Source: Cubamyces lactineus (lineage: Eukaryota; Basidiomycota; Agaricomycetes; Polyporales; Polyporaceae). Taken from it: a DNA stretch of 64,000 nt. Made by a program: the position numbers and the translations under genes. The notes beneath the pieces were generated by a model that saw only the letters and a list, made by a program, of their open reading frames with translations, ran no database searches and had not been told where the DNA came from. Where the stretch lies: the NCBI GenBank assembly GCA_022376465.1, contig JACDTU010000001.1, positions 372,001 to 436,000 of the forward strand, written 5' to 3'. The stretch's first letter is position 1; the number at the start of each line of letters is the position of its first letter. Shown here one piece after another: positions 10,945 to 22,610 of this stretch.

Positions 10945-12568
10945 TCAACTTCTCGAATAAGCGTGGAATCGATGAATGGCGGTGTATACGTGCATCCAGT
11001 AGTCCCTGTCCTCCGTTGTTATATTCCCTGCAATGAACCGCCTGTACCGTGTCCATGATGGTGGTATGAGGTCTGCATTAAGTTCGCCTTCGACGAACTG
11101 CATGGATAGAGCTTCAAGACAAGGCGGGTAAAACCCCGCTGTGCCCCAGTCCAGCAGCCAGAGTACGCCTTGTTTGTCGAGAAGCACGTTGCTTGCATTG
11201 AGATCGCCATGAATAAACGTAGGTGTCCAATTTGAAGGCAACGTGGGCACGGGAGGTAAGGCTACACCAGCACTCTGATTGCGACGTGCGACGATCTTCC
11301 AGCCTTCAAGCGCCACCATGTCACAAAAACGCTTGAACTGACGCATCGAGTGCAGCGACGGCAGGACCTCCTCCTGAAAAAAGATTCCACAGACGTGATT
11401 GCTATCAACTGTGCCAACGGTATCGCGTTTCAGCGAGTGCAATTGCTGGACGTACAGCCGCAGAGTGCATGCGATGCGGAATTGCATGAATCGGCTCTGC
11501 TTAGGCCAGCACTCTAAGAGCATGTCGCCGTCGATGAAATCCATGAGAAGCCAAGAGAGCTGGGGATGATAGGTGCGAGGGATCGGAATGGAGGTATGCT
11601 GCCGTACGTATTCCATACTTGCACGCTCGGATGAACTGGCAGGAATCTTCGCAAGTAGGGACGAGGTGATACGGTGGACTCCAACTCCTTCCGCATCTTC
11701 CGCATGAAGACGCTTCTTGAGTTCTTCGTCCCAGCCAACGGCTTCATTGACTAGGACAGATACATCGCGATCAGTGACAAGCGCATCGAGTTCGGGCGCC
11801 TAACAAACAAATTGTCAGGCAGGTGTATCTCGCGAGGGCCACTGGAAACGTACATCGGGTATAGTAGATGGGGGTAAGGGCAAAGCAAAGCAAGATGCCA
11901 CCCAGTTTAAGACAGCATCCAGGAGACGAATGCCGATGGCACTGAGGTCAAGAGAGACACGTGCTGGCATTGGTGACACAAGCTCGTCGACTTGAGGGTC
12001 ATGAGCCCGGAAGCGCTTCTAGTGGACGGTATGTGCTCACCTAGCTTAGCAATCATACGATCTACCGAGTGCGGATCCAACAAGTTTGCAGAGAGTGTGT
12101 CGGCATCGTAGTGGAAGCTCAGATCTCGTTCGAACCAGAGGTATCGATAGCGCATGTCCAACGAATCCATTGGGACCAAGTCAATCTTCGTGAATAGGAT
12201 CGAGCAGAGCGAGGACGCATTCTTAGCAAGTCGTATATTCGATCGTGCAGCTTGGATAGTGCCGAGGTTGCTAGCATCAATTAGCAAGAGAGCTATGCTA
12301 GCTTCCGTCTGCGCTGCCCCCAAGAGGCATTTGAAAGTGAAGATGTTTCCATCCGAGCGCCGAAAGTAAGTACGGCCATCCTTGCGGGAAATGTCAATCG
12401 CGCTCGGACAATAGCACCTTATGTGCTCTTACCACTGCTGACATGAACGTCTTCCTCCCAACATCTGGTTCACCTGAGACGATGTAAGCAAGCTACTGCA
12501 AAGGAAAGATGAGGATATTCCATACCATACAATGCAATAGTCACGACTTGCGCGCTCGATAGGGGCAT
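10945..12568 (-). CDS. Fusion of P-loop NTPase-like module and APH phosphotransferase
   Basis: Five exons join without breaking frame: 12568-12526, 12473-12433, 12380-12066, 12018-11854, 11799-10945. The sum is 1419 nt, or 472 residues. Residues about 1-130 form a P-loop-like module: strand VVTIALY, then GEPDVGRKT, a Walker A-like loop with Arg-Lys where GK is expected, then ALLLIDAS, and ILFTKIDL, which resembles the NKxD/TKxD base-specificity motif of GTPases. Residues about 190-472 are an APH-type kinase: FIHGDLNASNVLLD (catalytic HxDxxxxN) and WLLDWGTAGFYP (metal-binding Asp). APH-fold proteins phosphorylate small molecules; the substrate here is unknown. The frame stays open upstream of the chosen ATG, so an extra 5' exon is possible. 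It is also possible that two genes lie here, but the phase agreement argues for one. The gene is divergent from the sirtuin. Confidence 0.6.
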
Positions 12569-13055
12569 CGCCTCGAAGCCACTGAGTTCCCTACGAACGG
12601 CGCGGTGAGCGTGTAACGTGACGATGGCTTGTGGAAGCGGCGCAAGATGAAGGCTTGAGCCTTGAAGGTGGAGAAGAGGAATTGTATTCGAGCGGACGCG
12701 AGCGTAGTGCCCTCGCCGAAGGGAAACAAGAGACGTGGACGTGGCGAGTGCGCTGTGATGGGCGCTCTCAGATCTAGAGATTCTACAGTAAGAGAAACAC
12801 CGCCAGAGTACGTTTGGGCTGGTCGCGAGTGATCCCGTATTATGCGGAGGCTATGCCTATTGTTCTCCCGCTTTGTCCTCGGATAGGCCGAATGCCCTCG
12901 CTCATTGTGCAAGCCTTCAACCTGGCGATAAAAGGCATCAGCTTTGTGGGGTGCATACGCGCTAGTGTTTGAATAGTACTACCGTCTGCATCGCTATAAA
13001 CGTCTGCCCAGCGAGGCCAGATTCCAGCACCCTTTCCACCCGTCGATATATGCAA
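12569..13055. promoter_or_regulatory. Divergent promoter region between fusion gene and sirtuin
   Basis: A spacer of under 500 nt separates the two divergent starts, so the two promoters are likely shared or overlapping. Part of it (12570-12790) remains open in the frame of the minus-strand gene and may be an upstream exon. No clear TATA box was found. Confidence 0.4.
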
Positions 13056-14150
13056 ATGGCGACGTCGACAGGACACGCTAGCGCTTTTCGAGATGCCCTG
13101 CGATCTAGCAAGCACATCGTTGTGATCGCCGGCGCCGGACTGTCTGCAGCATCAGGTTCGTCGTTGTAGCATATGCAATAAACTGGCTGGCTTGCTCATC
13201 TCGAGGCATCTAAAAGGCATTCCCACTTATCACGATGGGGGAGGCTTGTGGCGTACGCTAGATGCCACCGCCTTGGCTTCCCCGGAAGCGTTCAGAGAGA
13301 ACCCGTCTCTGGTGTGGCAGTTCTATCATTACCGCAGGAATAAGTGCGTCCGTTCTCGCATTCTGCGACGCATCTTTGAGACCCCTTACCGCTTGTTAGG
13401 GCATTAGAGGCCAAGCCGAATGCGGCACATGGAGTCGTTGCGAAGATGTCTGTGCCACAGTGCCTCAAGAAAGTGGCTCCGAATGCCCAATCCTTCCATC
13501 TGATCACTCAGAACATCGACAGGCTGTCTGCGGATGCCCTGCAGGCGGTCATCCGCAGCCTGACGAGCGAGCAGCCAAGCTCCGGTCAAGCCGCCAAAAC
13601 CAAGCTCACCGTATACAAGGATTCGATCCTCGAGATGCACGGCAGGCTTTTCGACGTCCAATGCACCCAGTGCGACCACCGTGTCGAAGACCGGTCTACT
13701 CCCCTTACTCCCGCTTTGGGCGCCGCGGATGCAGCTCTGGACACTTACCAAGATGCAGGGACGAAGACGGTTAGCATTCCTGAAGAGCAACTGCCCCGAT
13801 GCGAGAAGTGTGGCGCCCTAGCACGACCGGGAGTGGTATGGTTCAACGAGAGGCCCCTCTACCTCGACGAGATCAACAATATCATGTACAAAGCAGATAT
13901 GTGTCTGGTCATCGGCACATCCTCCCAAGTGCGCTCCACCTCTGCCATTTATGACGCGCGGTAACTAATGCTCAGATCAAATGGTCAGGTTCGTCCCGCT
14001 TCCACATATGCATATCGCGTTCGCAGGCGCGGCGGAAAGGTGGCATTGTTCAATATGGACCCGAGCGAGAAAGACATCGCGGGTGCAGACTTCGTATTCA
14101 AGGGCCCGTGTGAGGTACTGCTCCCCGCCGTCCTCCCAGAGTTGCACTAA
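13056..14150 (+). CDS. SIRT5-like (class III) NAD-dependent sirtuin deacylase
   Basis: Four exons join in phase: 13056-13155, 13217-13343, 13400-13928, 13989-14150, giving 305 residues. Domain marks in order: Rossmann loop [27 protein letters not shown], in which the Tyr and Arg that select succinyl/malonyl groups in SIRT5 are kept; TQNIDRL; catalytic His in LEMHGRLF; a zinc site built from CTQC and [20 protein letters not shown]; and a C-terminal GPCEVLLP. The protein is expected to remove acyl groups from lysines using NAD, probably in mitochondria or cytosol. Odd: the FRG motif after GIPT is replaced by YHD, so the usual NAD-contacting Arg is a His. An in-frame ATG six bases upstream (13050) is an alternative start. 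Confidence 0.9.
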
Positions 14151-14906
14151 ATGCACTCGCCGAAGTTGTCTTTTCTTTAAATCCTGGTTTGTTATCCGTC
14201 AGGGCCAAGCTCTACGATAGGCGATGTAGCGTGTATCAATAGCAGTGACCTTCCAGGGCGATCGATTGTCATAGCCTATACTCGAAGTTGTCTCACTTTT
14301 CTCAACCTACTACATACTACTACGTGCCAATTCCATGCCGTTGTCTATATCCAATCTCGGCGTCGAGCGAACGACGAAGTCATTGTTTCGGTGAGAAGTT
14401 GCTCTAAGGTATTGAGGCATTGACGACATCGGACATCGCAAGCAATAGACAGTTAAGTGCGAGCAAGTACAAAGTTCCCGGTCATGCCAGCGTCAATGTT
14501 CACGGGCTTCTATGTCGAATCCCAAGGCCGATGCGCTGAGTCCCCGTTTCCTCACGAGATGGTATCGATCTTGGGTCGACTTTCGTAGCCTCGTAAATGA
14601 CAAGGATCAAGTCTAGCTAGCGAGTCCGTGGTCAATGAGTCTGCTTTGGGCGTGGTATTTGGATTGATGTATACGATCATGACGAAGCCTGCTTAAATGA
14701 GCCATCTTTCTTGTGTATGTAAGTTTGGTAACATCCCAATTATACAACCCGATTTCTCTGGAGCACGTTAGTACACCCAAGCCTGCAGGGAACGCGAGCC
14801 TTCCACGCATCGCGCGAGGGAGAATATCATGCAAGTTCTCCCTCTTTCATGTTCTTGAGATCAAATTCGCCCTGAATCGTTCAAAAGTTTTCAATCGACA
14901 TTGTTA
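14151..14906. other. Intergenic, convergent 3' region
   Basis: Lies between the 3' ends of the sirtuin and DUF6534 copy B. No coding signal, RNA gene or repeat recognised. Confidence 0.5.
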
Positions 14907-16902
14907 TCATAGGTAGTACCTGGCTACGCTGCTCACTAGCGAGTCCATGGTGTTCAAAGAGTCGTCTTGTATGACCGTGTGCTGGAACACTTCCACCTAT
15001 AGGCCAAAACTGAGCAAGTCATACCAGTGGAAGGTACGAGAGGAAGGAGACGTACGGGACGTATATGGCTCGGCCGAGGACTTGTGACACGAAAGCAGCT
15101 GCTCCCCGATGACGAGTATGCTGGGAGACTGCCCTTACTCCGGATGTGGGAGCGCGCGTTGAGCGAACCAAGCAGGGAGTTGGCATAGACTAGAGTGGGT
15201 CGTCGTCAGACGGGCGACGTCGGAGAGTATACTGAGAGACGGGGTACTCACGTTTGCCCTGGACCATGACCAAGCCAAGGAATACGAGACTGGACTTCTT
15301 TACGGCGAACTAGAAGCATGTCAATGAACGTGGGGCATAGAATAGGGCGATGTACACACCAGAAGTACACAGAGCAGCGAGGCGGTCCTGTAAGGCACAA
15401 GCTCAGTTACAGAAGGGGAGGGAGTGTGCGGCGGGACCGGCACGGGGGACGTACCCTGTGATTGCGCCTGTATTGACGGCATAAAGCAAAATCCGGTTGA
15501 CCATGCTGTTCGATTCCCTGCCATGCCGTCAGACGTGTGAGCGACGGGCGACACTGACTGTGGGGTAGGAACGACGCACTTGTGCCAAGCGTGTCTCCCG
15601 CGCTTCAAGTAGAATGTGAGCGTGAGAGCGACGAGCACGTCGACGAGGGCGGCAGACCCGAGCCCGCCGCTAATGGTAACCTAGGTTGACGGTGAGACGC
15701 CGTGAGCCCGTCGTGGAGAGTATGATCAAGGAGGCGGACGTACGAGCGACTTTTTGGTGGAGCGGAACGTTTCCCATTGGGGGTATTCATAGGAGAGGAC
15801 TGCCGAGGCTAGTGTTCTCATGAGCTCATGAACGCCGCGATGTGGAGCGAACTATATACCTATGCCGAAGGCTTCAGAGAGGGTAGTGGGGGCCGTCAGC
15901 GATGTTGTACTCTCAGAATGCAGAAGAGGCTTACCGACTCGCAATAGAGCGAAGGATCCCTGGCAACAACCGTCAGTGTTGCATAAAAGGAAATGAGGCA
16001 TAATGTGTTGCGTACAATGACAATCGTCCATATGAATGAGTTTCCGCTCACTTTTATAGAATTTGAGTTTCTGGTAGGCCACATGTACCCCGTTGGGCTA
16101 CTTACCTACCCAGACGCGCCAAGTGTAGTATCTGCAGAATGAGTAGGCCCGTGTTTAATAAGATCCTAGATCTCAGTGAGAATGCACACCCACCCTTGAA
16201 CACAGAGCGCGATCCCGGACTAATGAAAGGCGTAGCTTAGTATCAGGGGTATGTTTGATGTGGCTAATGCCAGACTCACGCTTGCTACAACAGTAACCTA
16301 GCCATGAGAGAAATCGTCCTAATCAGCCTGATTGAACAGTGCAAAGTCGGGGTCAGAAGCACTCACGCCGATTCCCCTGCACCGCCACAAAAGTGTTGAG
16401 TGTGAGCAAAGTTCAAGTGAGGATCGTCCGCAGCGTGATGGGGAATCGACCGTAGAGAAAAAAAGGTGGCGTACCAGTTGACGTCGAGGAACCCCTCGTA
16501 GTTACCAAAGCCCTCGATAAGATAAGCGTAAATGAACTCCATGCAGAAAGCCGTGTGAACGGTCTCGAGGATCCTGGAGGGGTGTGAACGGAAGCTCGGA
16601 CACCGCGGATTCTCTCGTTGCGACGTACCAGACGGTCGCGACCTAGTGGTACAGCGTATATTGAGTATCGCATGGCGCTGGAGAAAGAGACGCAGGACTT
16701 ACGAGAGTCTTGAGGGTGAATCTGTCGCCGGGATACTTCTGGAAATAAATGAATGTCTGTAGGGTAGTGATCCCATATAGTCTGCGTGTACGTTATGAAC
16801 ACGGTGCCGAGGCGTGCGTGAAGCGAAGCGACGGACGCACATGAAGGCGAAGAACATCTCGATCAAGAGACCGCCGATGATTCCTTCTGCGGGGTTAGCC
16901 AT
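14907..16902 (-). CDS. DUF6534 membrane protein, copy B
   Basis: Starts MANPAEGIIGGLLIEMFFAF at 16902. Exons 16902-16841 and 16781-16703 join exactly, and the next exons read VATVW and ILETVHTAFCMEFIYAYLIE, then a segment ending in GFLDVNW at about 16480. Downstream are an ISGGLGS-type helix region near 15640, LTFYLKRGRHAWHK, VNRILLYAVNTG, and a cytosolic tail with VEVFQHTVIQDDS near 14980. This is the same domain order as copy C (31740-33783), which is clearly its closest relative in the window: both have GGLLIEI/MF followed by LYGITTLQ and ETVHTAFCM. The protein is membrane-bound, with unknown function. The last exon is taken to a TGA at 14907; the exact C-terminus is uncertain. An upstream in-frame ATG exists at 16989, but the shorter start matches the family. 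Confidence 0.75.
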
Positions 16903-16989
16903 GGAGGGCGGTCGAGGGTCGGACGCGAGGAGCTGAAGGAGTGGCGAGGGCAGGCGAGCGAGCGACACCAAAGCATGGTGGGAAGGCAA

Positions 16990-18220
16990 GTAGAGGTCTT
17001 ATACGATAACGACCGAGAAGCACTGGGAACAACATGGGCGTCTGGAGCGGGCAAATTGCGAGCGTACGCTCATGAAGCGCATCCGACCTCGTCCACACAC
17101 GCCGTCCCGGCAAACAAGAAGCGGCTGCAGAGTGCAGTACATCCAAGGCGAGGCGCCCAGCGGGAGGAACGGACTTTGGGCGGAGGGGTGCCGTATGTGG
17201 GCACATTGTGCGGACATCTGACCGGAAGCCGCCCGTCGGAAAATTGAAGAAGTGAAGCTCTCCAGGCTTGAGCTTAAGCTCGCAAGGGCATGGTCCCCAG
17301 TGGATAGCCATTACAGTGCCCGATGCGGCGTATAAAGTAAGGCGACCTCCGGATGCAGATGCTTAGAATCGAACAGTGCCCTGCCATGCGGGCCCCTCGA
17401 GCGACCGTACGCTGCAGGACCGGATCCGAGCGAACCTTTGCGTCTGAAAGGGGACAAGGTGCTTGCCAGTCCAGGACAGATGGTTTGGCAGTCTTCGCCG
17501 CCTGCATTTGCAGCACTAGTATGTACTTGGGCCCTCGGTCGCATTCAAGTGGCTGGCGTCCGATCTGTGCCGTAGTGCGAGCGGCAAGGTGTGGCAAGGT
17601 GTGGCGTTGCACATCGCCAGTCGTACTTGACGTGCCTGGGCGTGCCCAGCGGAGCCGTGACATCCCCGACAGCACGGATGGCACAACTCACCCATTCTGC
17701 TATTAACAAATGGTACAAAAGCACCTTTCTGATGATTCATCAGTGGTCGGAGGCAGGGTCGGATTTGGTAGAGACGCTACTTTGGGGTGGGGTAGAAGAA
17801 CGCCACAAAGATGCGCGCTCGGCTTGGGACAGGTATCCTTCGTACCCAGCCATACCGTTTGAAAAACGGTTGCCACTCGATACAGTCGCCTACAAATTGA
17901 TGTTGACGCTCGGCAATTAATTCTAATGCCGCGACGATTGAACAAGAAGATGGACCTACGACAGCGCCATACCTCTCGGCCAATCATCTAGTGTTGGCCG
18001 CCCGATATCTTCCTCCGAGAGCTCGCCTGATGCAACCAACCGCAGGCGAGTTTTGGCACGATTTGCTATCAGAGGTATCAAAGGGATGACTGCATGAATA
18101 GACAGTATTAGCATAGTTAACAACTTGGTCCATTGGTGCCCGTGCGACTCCGTCAAGTAATGCTGATCAGGATAAGTGCACAATCACGCGTAAACAACGT
18201 GTGCCCTCGCGCAAGCTCGA
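16990..18220. other. Region without a recognised gene
   Basis: Both strands show mid-length open frames (up to about 135 codons) that overlap each other and lack motifs, a codon pattern or splice partners. I found no RNA gene. Confidence 0.35.
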
Positions 18221-18223
18221 TAT

Positions 18224-19020
18224 CATTTGGGGTCGATGCTAGCGTCGTGCCGCGATTCCGAGCTGTGTTCCTGGTACAGTATTAGAACGGCGGCGAGCTG
18301 TGATGCATGCGAATGTATGAATGAATAGGTAGACGGAGTTGCGCTGTCATGCATGTGATTAGCACGTATATGCAGGGTACAACGAGGTCCATCCATGGAT
18401 TCGTTGCGCCGTTTGTCGGTGGTCTCACGAGCGAACGGGCCGCCATGGAAGGGGTGAGGACGCATATGGGTTTGCGGCGAAGCCAGTTCTCGAAGAAGCT
18501 CGCGGAAGAGCGAACTGGCTTTTTGACATGGTCGGCGCTCAATTGGCAATTGGCGAAAAGATAAGTCTGCGGAGTTTGAGAAGATGGTGCCCGTCCGCGG
18601 CGTCGGAAGTCGGCCCTTGTGGCACGTCTGAACTCTGCCCGCTTTTCATGTGGCGAGCGTCGCAAATAGATACTTGGGTAACAATTCGCGCATGCTTGCG
18701 AAATCTTCCAAGCGTTTCGGGGAAGGCAAAAAGCTGAGGCCACCACGACCTTTAGTTGGCGTCCTCGCAGTCGTACTGAGATGCAGCGACGGGTAATAGA
18801 AAGAGAGATACTCACCTCATGGTCAAGGTATCGCAGGTTAACTTGATCTCCCGAACTGTTGTGAGTAGCGCATACGACGTCACCCGAACATAATGGGGTG
18901 CATACCGTTCACGATCTGCTCCCAACGCCACATCGCCGCATCGAAATCAAAATCAACGGCACTCTGAACATCTTGCTCCGGTCCTGGCATCTGATAAACG
19001 TACGGAGTTGTCGCCGACAT
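18224..19020 (-). other. Possible small gene of unknown type
   Basis: On the minus strand an ATG at 19020 opens MSATTPYVYQMPGPEQDVQS, continues with an acidic segment FDFDAAMWRWEQIVN, and ends at a donor near 18908. An acceptor near 18861 allows in-phase continuation VREIKLTCDTLTMR up to another good donor (gtgagt, about 18815). Downstream exons could not be fixed. The two joined segments look genuinely coding (amphipathic, acidic), but I do not recognise a family. It could be a short gene or the start of a broken one. Confidence 0.3.
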
Positions 19021-19196
19021 GGGATATTGTTTGTGGCACTCTGGCTCTTGATTGTCTGAAGCTCGACGCCTTGGAACTGCCTCTTGTCATTTGGACGAGA
19101 ACCAGGCGCGACTGTGAGCGGGGCCGACAGAAAGGCGGGACGGACCGGTAATGAGAATCGACGCCGACGATTCTTGCGGCATATTGGGGACAGTCG

Positions 19197-19265
19197 GACT
19201 CGCTCGAGCGGATCGTGCTATGATGTAGCGGCAGTGTCAGCGGCGGTCTATACATGATACATACG
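19197..19265 (-). repeat. Diverged partial copy of a cyclophilin intron/exon border
   Basis: About 65 nt here closely match 20939-21006, the 3' part of an intron and the first bases of the last exon of the SR-cyclophilin gene. Shared are the block gatgtagcggcag-gtcagcggcggt and the flanking atacatgac/atga, followed by an acceptor and cgatccgc. A 13-base piece present in the gene (ctctgtgagcgcg) is missing here. The flanks are unrelated, so this is a short displaced duplication. Confidence 0.6.
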
Positions 19266-19269
19266 GTGG

Positions 19270-20406
19270 CGACGACGCTATGGGGTCGCAAACGCCGAGG
19301 AGCTCGGGACCCTTCTAATGAAGGATCTTCATGATGATGGAGCATATGCAGCTGCCAAGGTTATGTTCCAAGACGGTCAATCAGGTGATTACGTACCTCC
19401 TTTTGGTATCACGCAATTCGGCGTTCGATAGACATACAAAACTGTCACCAAAGGGAAATATTGTTTGCAGCCCACTAGCTCCTATTACTCACGCCCGGGG
19501 CCTTCACCAAAGCTGCCCTCGATAGTCTCAATCAGCTCTAAATTGGGTATATTCACCGGAGGATGTGGCTCACCACTGACCCTGTGACGACGATGGGGTG
19601 GTCTTGCACGATTGTGTGTTGCAACACTTATCTATTCGACCAGAGTGAGCAGGTCAAAGGAGAATCGAGGAGGCAAACAGGCAACACATGACCCGGACGA
19701 AAGTTGTGAAGCGGCAGAGGCGTTGCTCCTGGTATGCGAGCATGCATGAAATGAGGCAAGCAGGGAGTTACGCCCCCTACTGCAAGTGGTTACGGTTAGA
19801 GTCCCGACATGCGACATTATGTGTTGGCATTTGTGGTCGAGCCAAAGCGCACCCGGCATCCTGTGGCCAGACCGTACAGGGTCATCTTGTGAATAGGTTG
19901 CAGAAGGCGGTAAGACTTGTCTATACAAGGTGACTGGGCGCCCGACGAGGGGTAGAGAGCGGCCTATTCACGAGCTCGACGCTCGTCGACAGCGGTAAGC
20001 GTTCAGCACTCAGCGCTCGATGTTAGCAAAATCCCGGAGTGCAATCCCGGAGTGCAAGTGCCATACTGTATGGTTGTGTTGGTGCATTGCTAGTGCTTGA
20101 TTTGTAATTTATGAGGCGGCCCTGGTAAATGAACAGACCCCGAGTCATGCTTTATGCGTCCTGATACTCTTCTCAAGTACGGCGGAAAAGATACATGAGC
20201 GAGCGGACGGGTGATGAAAGGCACAATAACTCACCTAACGCCCATCTTTCTGCAAACTGGGAAACATCAGAGCTTGGCCAACCGGAAGATCACGAGGCAC
20301 GCGTTGGGATCGAACTGAAGTCAGAGCAATCTATCCATCTGAATTCCCAATAATCGACACGCATACAGCACAGTCTCCCGAGCAAGGAGATGAAGTTCAC
20401 GGCGCA
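19270..20406. other. Intergenic, nothing recognised
   Basis: No consistent coding frame, RNA gene or repeat was found between the displaced duplicate and the cyclophilin stop. A short 12-nt direct repeat (atcccggagtgca) sits at 20032-20057. Confidence 0.4.
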
Positions 20407-21916
20407 CTAGCTCCGATCTCTCTGGAGCTCCGGGTCCAGATACTTCATCCGACCGCGGCCTTTGAACCGCACCCCGCCCGTCTCCTTTGCGCGGCGCTCT
20501 TCCTCCTCCTTTAATCGGCGGGCGATGCGTTCGAGTTCATGCTTCCTCGCGGCCTCGATACGTTCCTTCTCCTCGCGCTCCAGGCGAGCGTCGTACTGCG
20601 ACTCTGTCTCGCTCACCGGCTCAGGACTACGCCTCGGACGAGATCTTGAGCGCGAGCGCGAACTGGACCGCGAGAGAGACCGGCCGCGAGAACGGGAGCG
20701 GTCCTCCGAACGCGCCTTCTTGTGCTTCTTGCTCTTGTGCTTCTTCTTATCCTTTTTACTCTTCTTGTGCGATTTATGCCGCTTGGGCTCGCGATCGGAC
20801 GCGTCGGCGGAACGTGAGCGAGAGCGAGATCGTGAGCGGGAGCGTGATTCCGACCGGCCGCGCGAACGCGAACGGTCCGACGACGGAGACCGGTGCCGCT
20901 TCTTCTTGCGGTGGCGGCGGTCATCTTCTGATTCTGACTCGCTCGCGCTCACAGAGGCGGATCGTCCTGTGATGTAGCGGCAGCGTCAGCGGCGGTTGAT
21001 ACATGACAAGCAGAAGGGTGGGGCAATGTGGGGGAGGAATGGTGCGGCTGACGTACGTTCAGGTTGCTTCTGTTGGGCTTGCGAGCGCAGCATGAGTTCG
21101 CCACAGTTGGCAATGACGACTGGAGCACGCGGTCGGTCTTTCTCGTCGGTGGGCACTTCGGTGATGCGTTGGATGATCTCGAAGCCTCGGATGACACGGC
21201 CGAACACGACGTGTTTACCTGCAGAAAACTGAATACAATGATTTAAGATACCAAAGAAGTACGCGTGCTTACCGTTCAAGTGCGGGCATTCTCTCAGCGT
21301 GACGAAGAATTGGGAGTTGTTGGTATTGGGGCCCTTGTTGGCCATGCAAAGCAATCTGAATATGTGGTCAGATACGGACATGTTCACTCGACATGCAAGA
21401 TAACGTACCCAGGCGCGTCGAGAGGTCGCGAGAGGTCTTCGTCAGGGAACGGTCCACCATAGATGGACTCGCCTCCGGTACCATTACGTTTTGTGAAGTC
21501 TTTATCGAGGTCAATTGAGTGTGGGAGACATAGTGAAGCGAATATCCTGGTAATGACGTACCACCACCCTGAACCATGAAGTCCTTTATGGAGCGATGGA
21601 TGATGGAGTTCTTGTAGTAGAGCGGGGTATGGGAGAGTGGTGACAGGCCCTTCTCGCCTGTGCAGAGTGCGCGAAAGCTATAGAGCAGCAGGGTGGGTTA
21701 TGTCAGAAACAAGTAGCGAGCAAAGGTGCAAGATTTGACGGACTTTTCGCTAGTCTTGGGAGCGGTGTCATTGTAGAGCTCAAAGATGACCCTGGGGTGT
21801 TCAAGTTGAGAGCGGTCAGAATGTTGTGCAGCGGACCGTAGAATGGTTGACACCGCGCACCTTCCAGCAGGCTGGTTGTCTATGGAGATGTCGAAGAAAA
21901 CGCGCGGGCGGACCAT
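20407..21916 (-). CDS. Cyclophilin-type peptidyl-prolyl isomerase with C-terminal SR domain
   Basis: Starts [19 protein letters not shown] at 21916. Exon 1 (21916-21861) joins exon 2 (from 21791) as [19 protein letters not shown], then [10 protein letters not shown], the cyclophilin signature. Further exons carry [28 protein letters not shown] (active-site region) and HVVFGRV. After an intron, the last exon (ends 20407) is an RS/KKHK-rich domain of about 180 residues, then a helix rich in E and R, ending [14 protein letters not shown]. This matches fungal and animal SR-cyclophilins (PPIG/NKTR type), nuclear proteins that act with the spliceosome and RNA polymerase II. RS repeats are expected to be phosphorylated. 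It is divergent from the Ras-like gene, with about 700 nt between starts. Confidence 0.92.
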
Positions 21917-22610
21917 CTTCGAGCTAGAGACGAAGGAAGGCGGAAGAGAGACAGAGGAACTCGCGACGGTGGACGACGGCGAAGACGAGCCCAAACTGCA
22001 GCCACCACGCCCCGGCTATGGTAGCGCCCATCGAGAGAGCCGGGCGTCTAACCAGCCAGATATGAGATTGGCGCCTGAGTGCCTCGGAGTCGGAGACCTG
22101 GGGACTCTGGGACGCGTCCAGCACTCTGTCCTGGATTTTGAATTCACAAACACCACCATGTCGACATTTACGCGTCGCAGTATGCATGGCACGCGTTCGC
22201 AAAGTCTTTGAGTCCGAGTAAGGCCCTACGGAGAGTGGTGCATAATGAAAGAGGCAGGCGACCCGCTAGCGGGCGACTGTTTGCCGTTGCGAGGAGGTAC
22301 GGTCGGGTCGTAATTTCCCTCTTCCTCCGCTTCCTCTCCCTCCTCTCCTCTCTTCCTTCCCCGCTCGTCCTCCTTTCTTCCTCTCGGCGGCTTTAGTCAC
22401 TAGTCGCCTCGCCCGGAGCGCGTGCATCTCTCTTTCCTAGGCCCCCAATCTCATGCCGGCTTCTGGATCGATATAGCTTGCCTCCTCTCTTCTTCCTTTG
22501 GGCCTCTTCAGTCTTGTCCTCTCCTCCTTTCTTCTACGCGCACTCTTCGTTCAGGCGCATCTCCTTGCCTCTCTGTCCTTTTCGTCTCGCACTGTATGAG
22601 GAAAACCACC

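Noticed and set aside
20653..20880. cgagag-type short repeats suggestive of a tandem array
   Set aside because: They are Arg-Ser codons of the cyclophilin RS domain.
20462..20977. 171-codon plus-strand frame rich in Arg/Glu/Ser
   Set aside because: Antisense of the RS domain of the cyclophilin.
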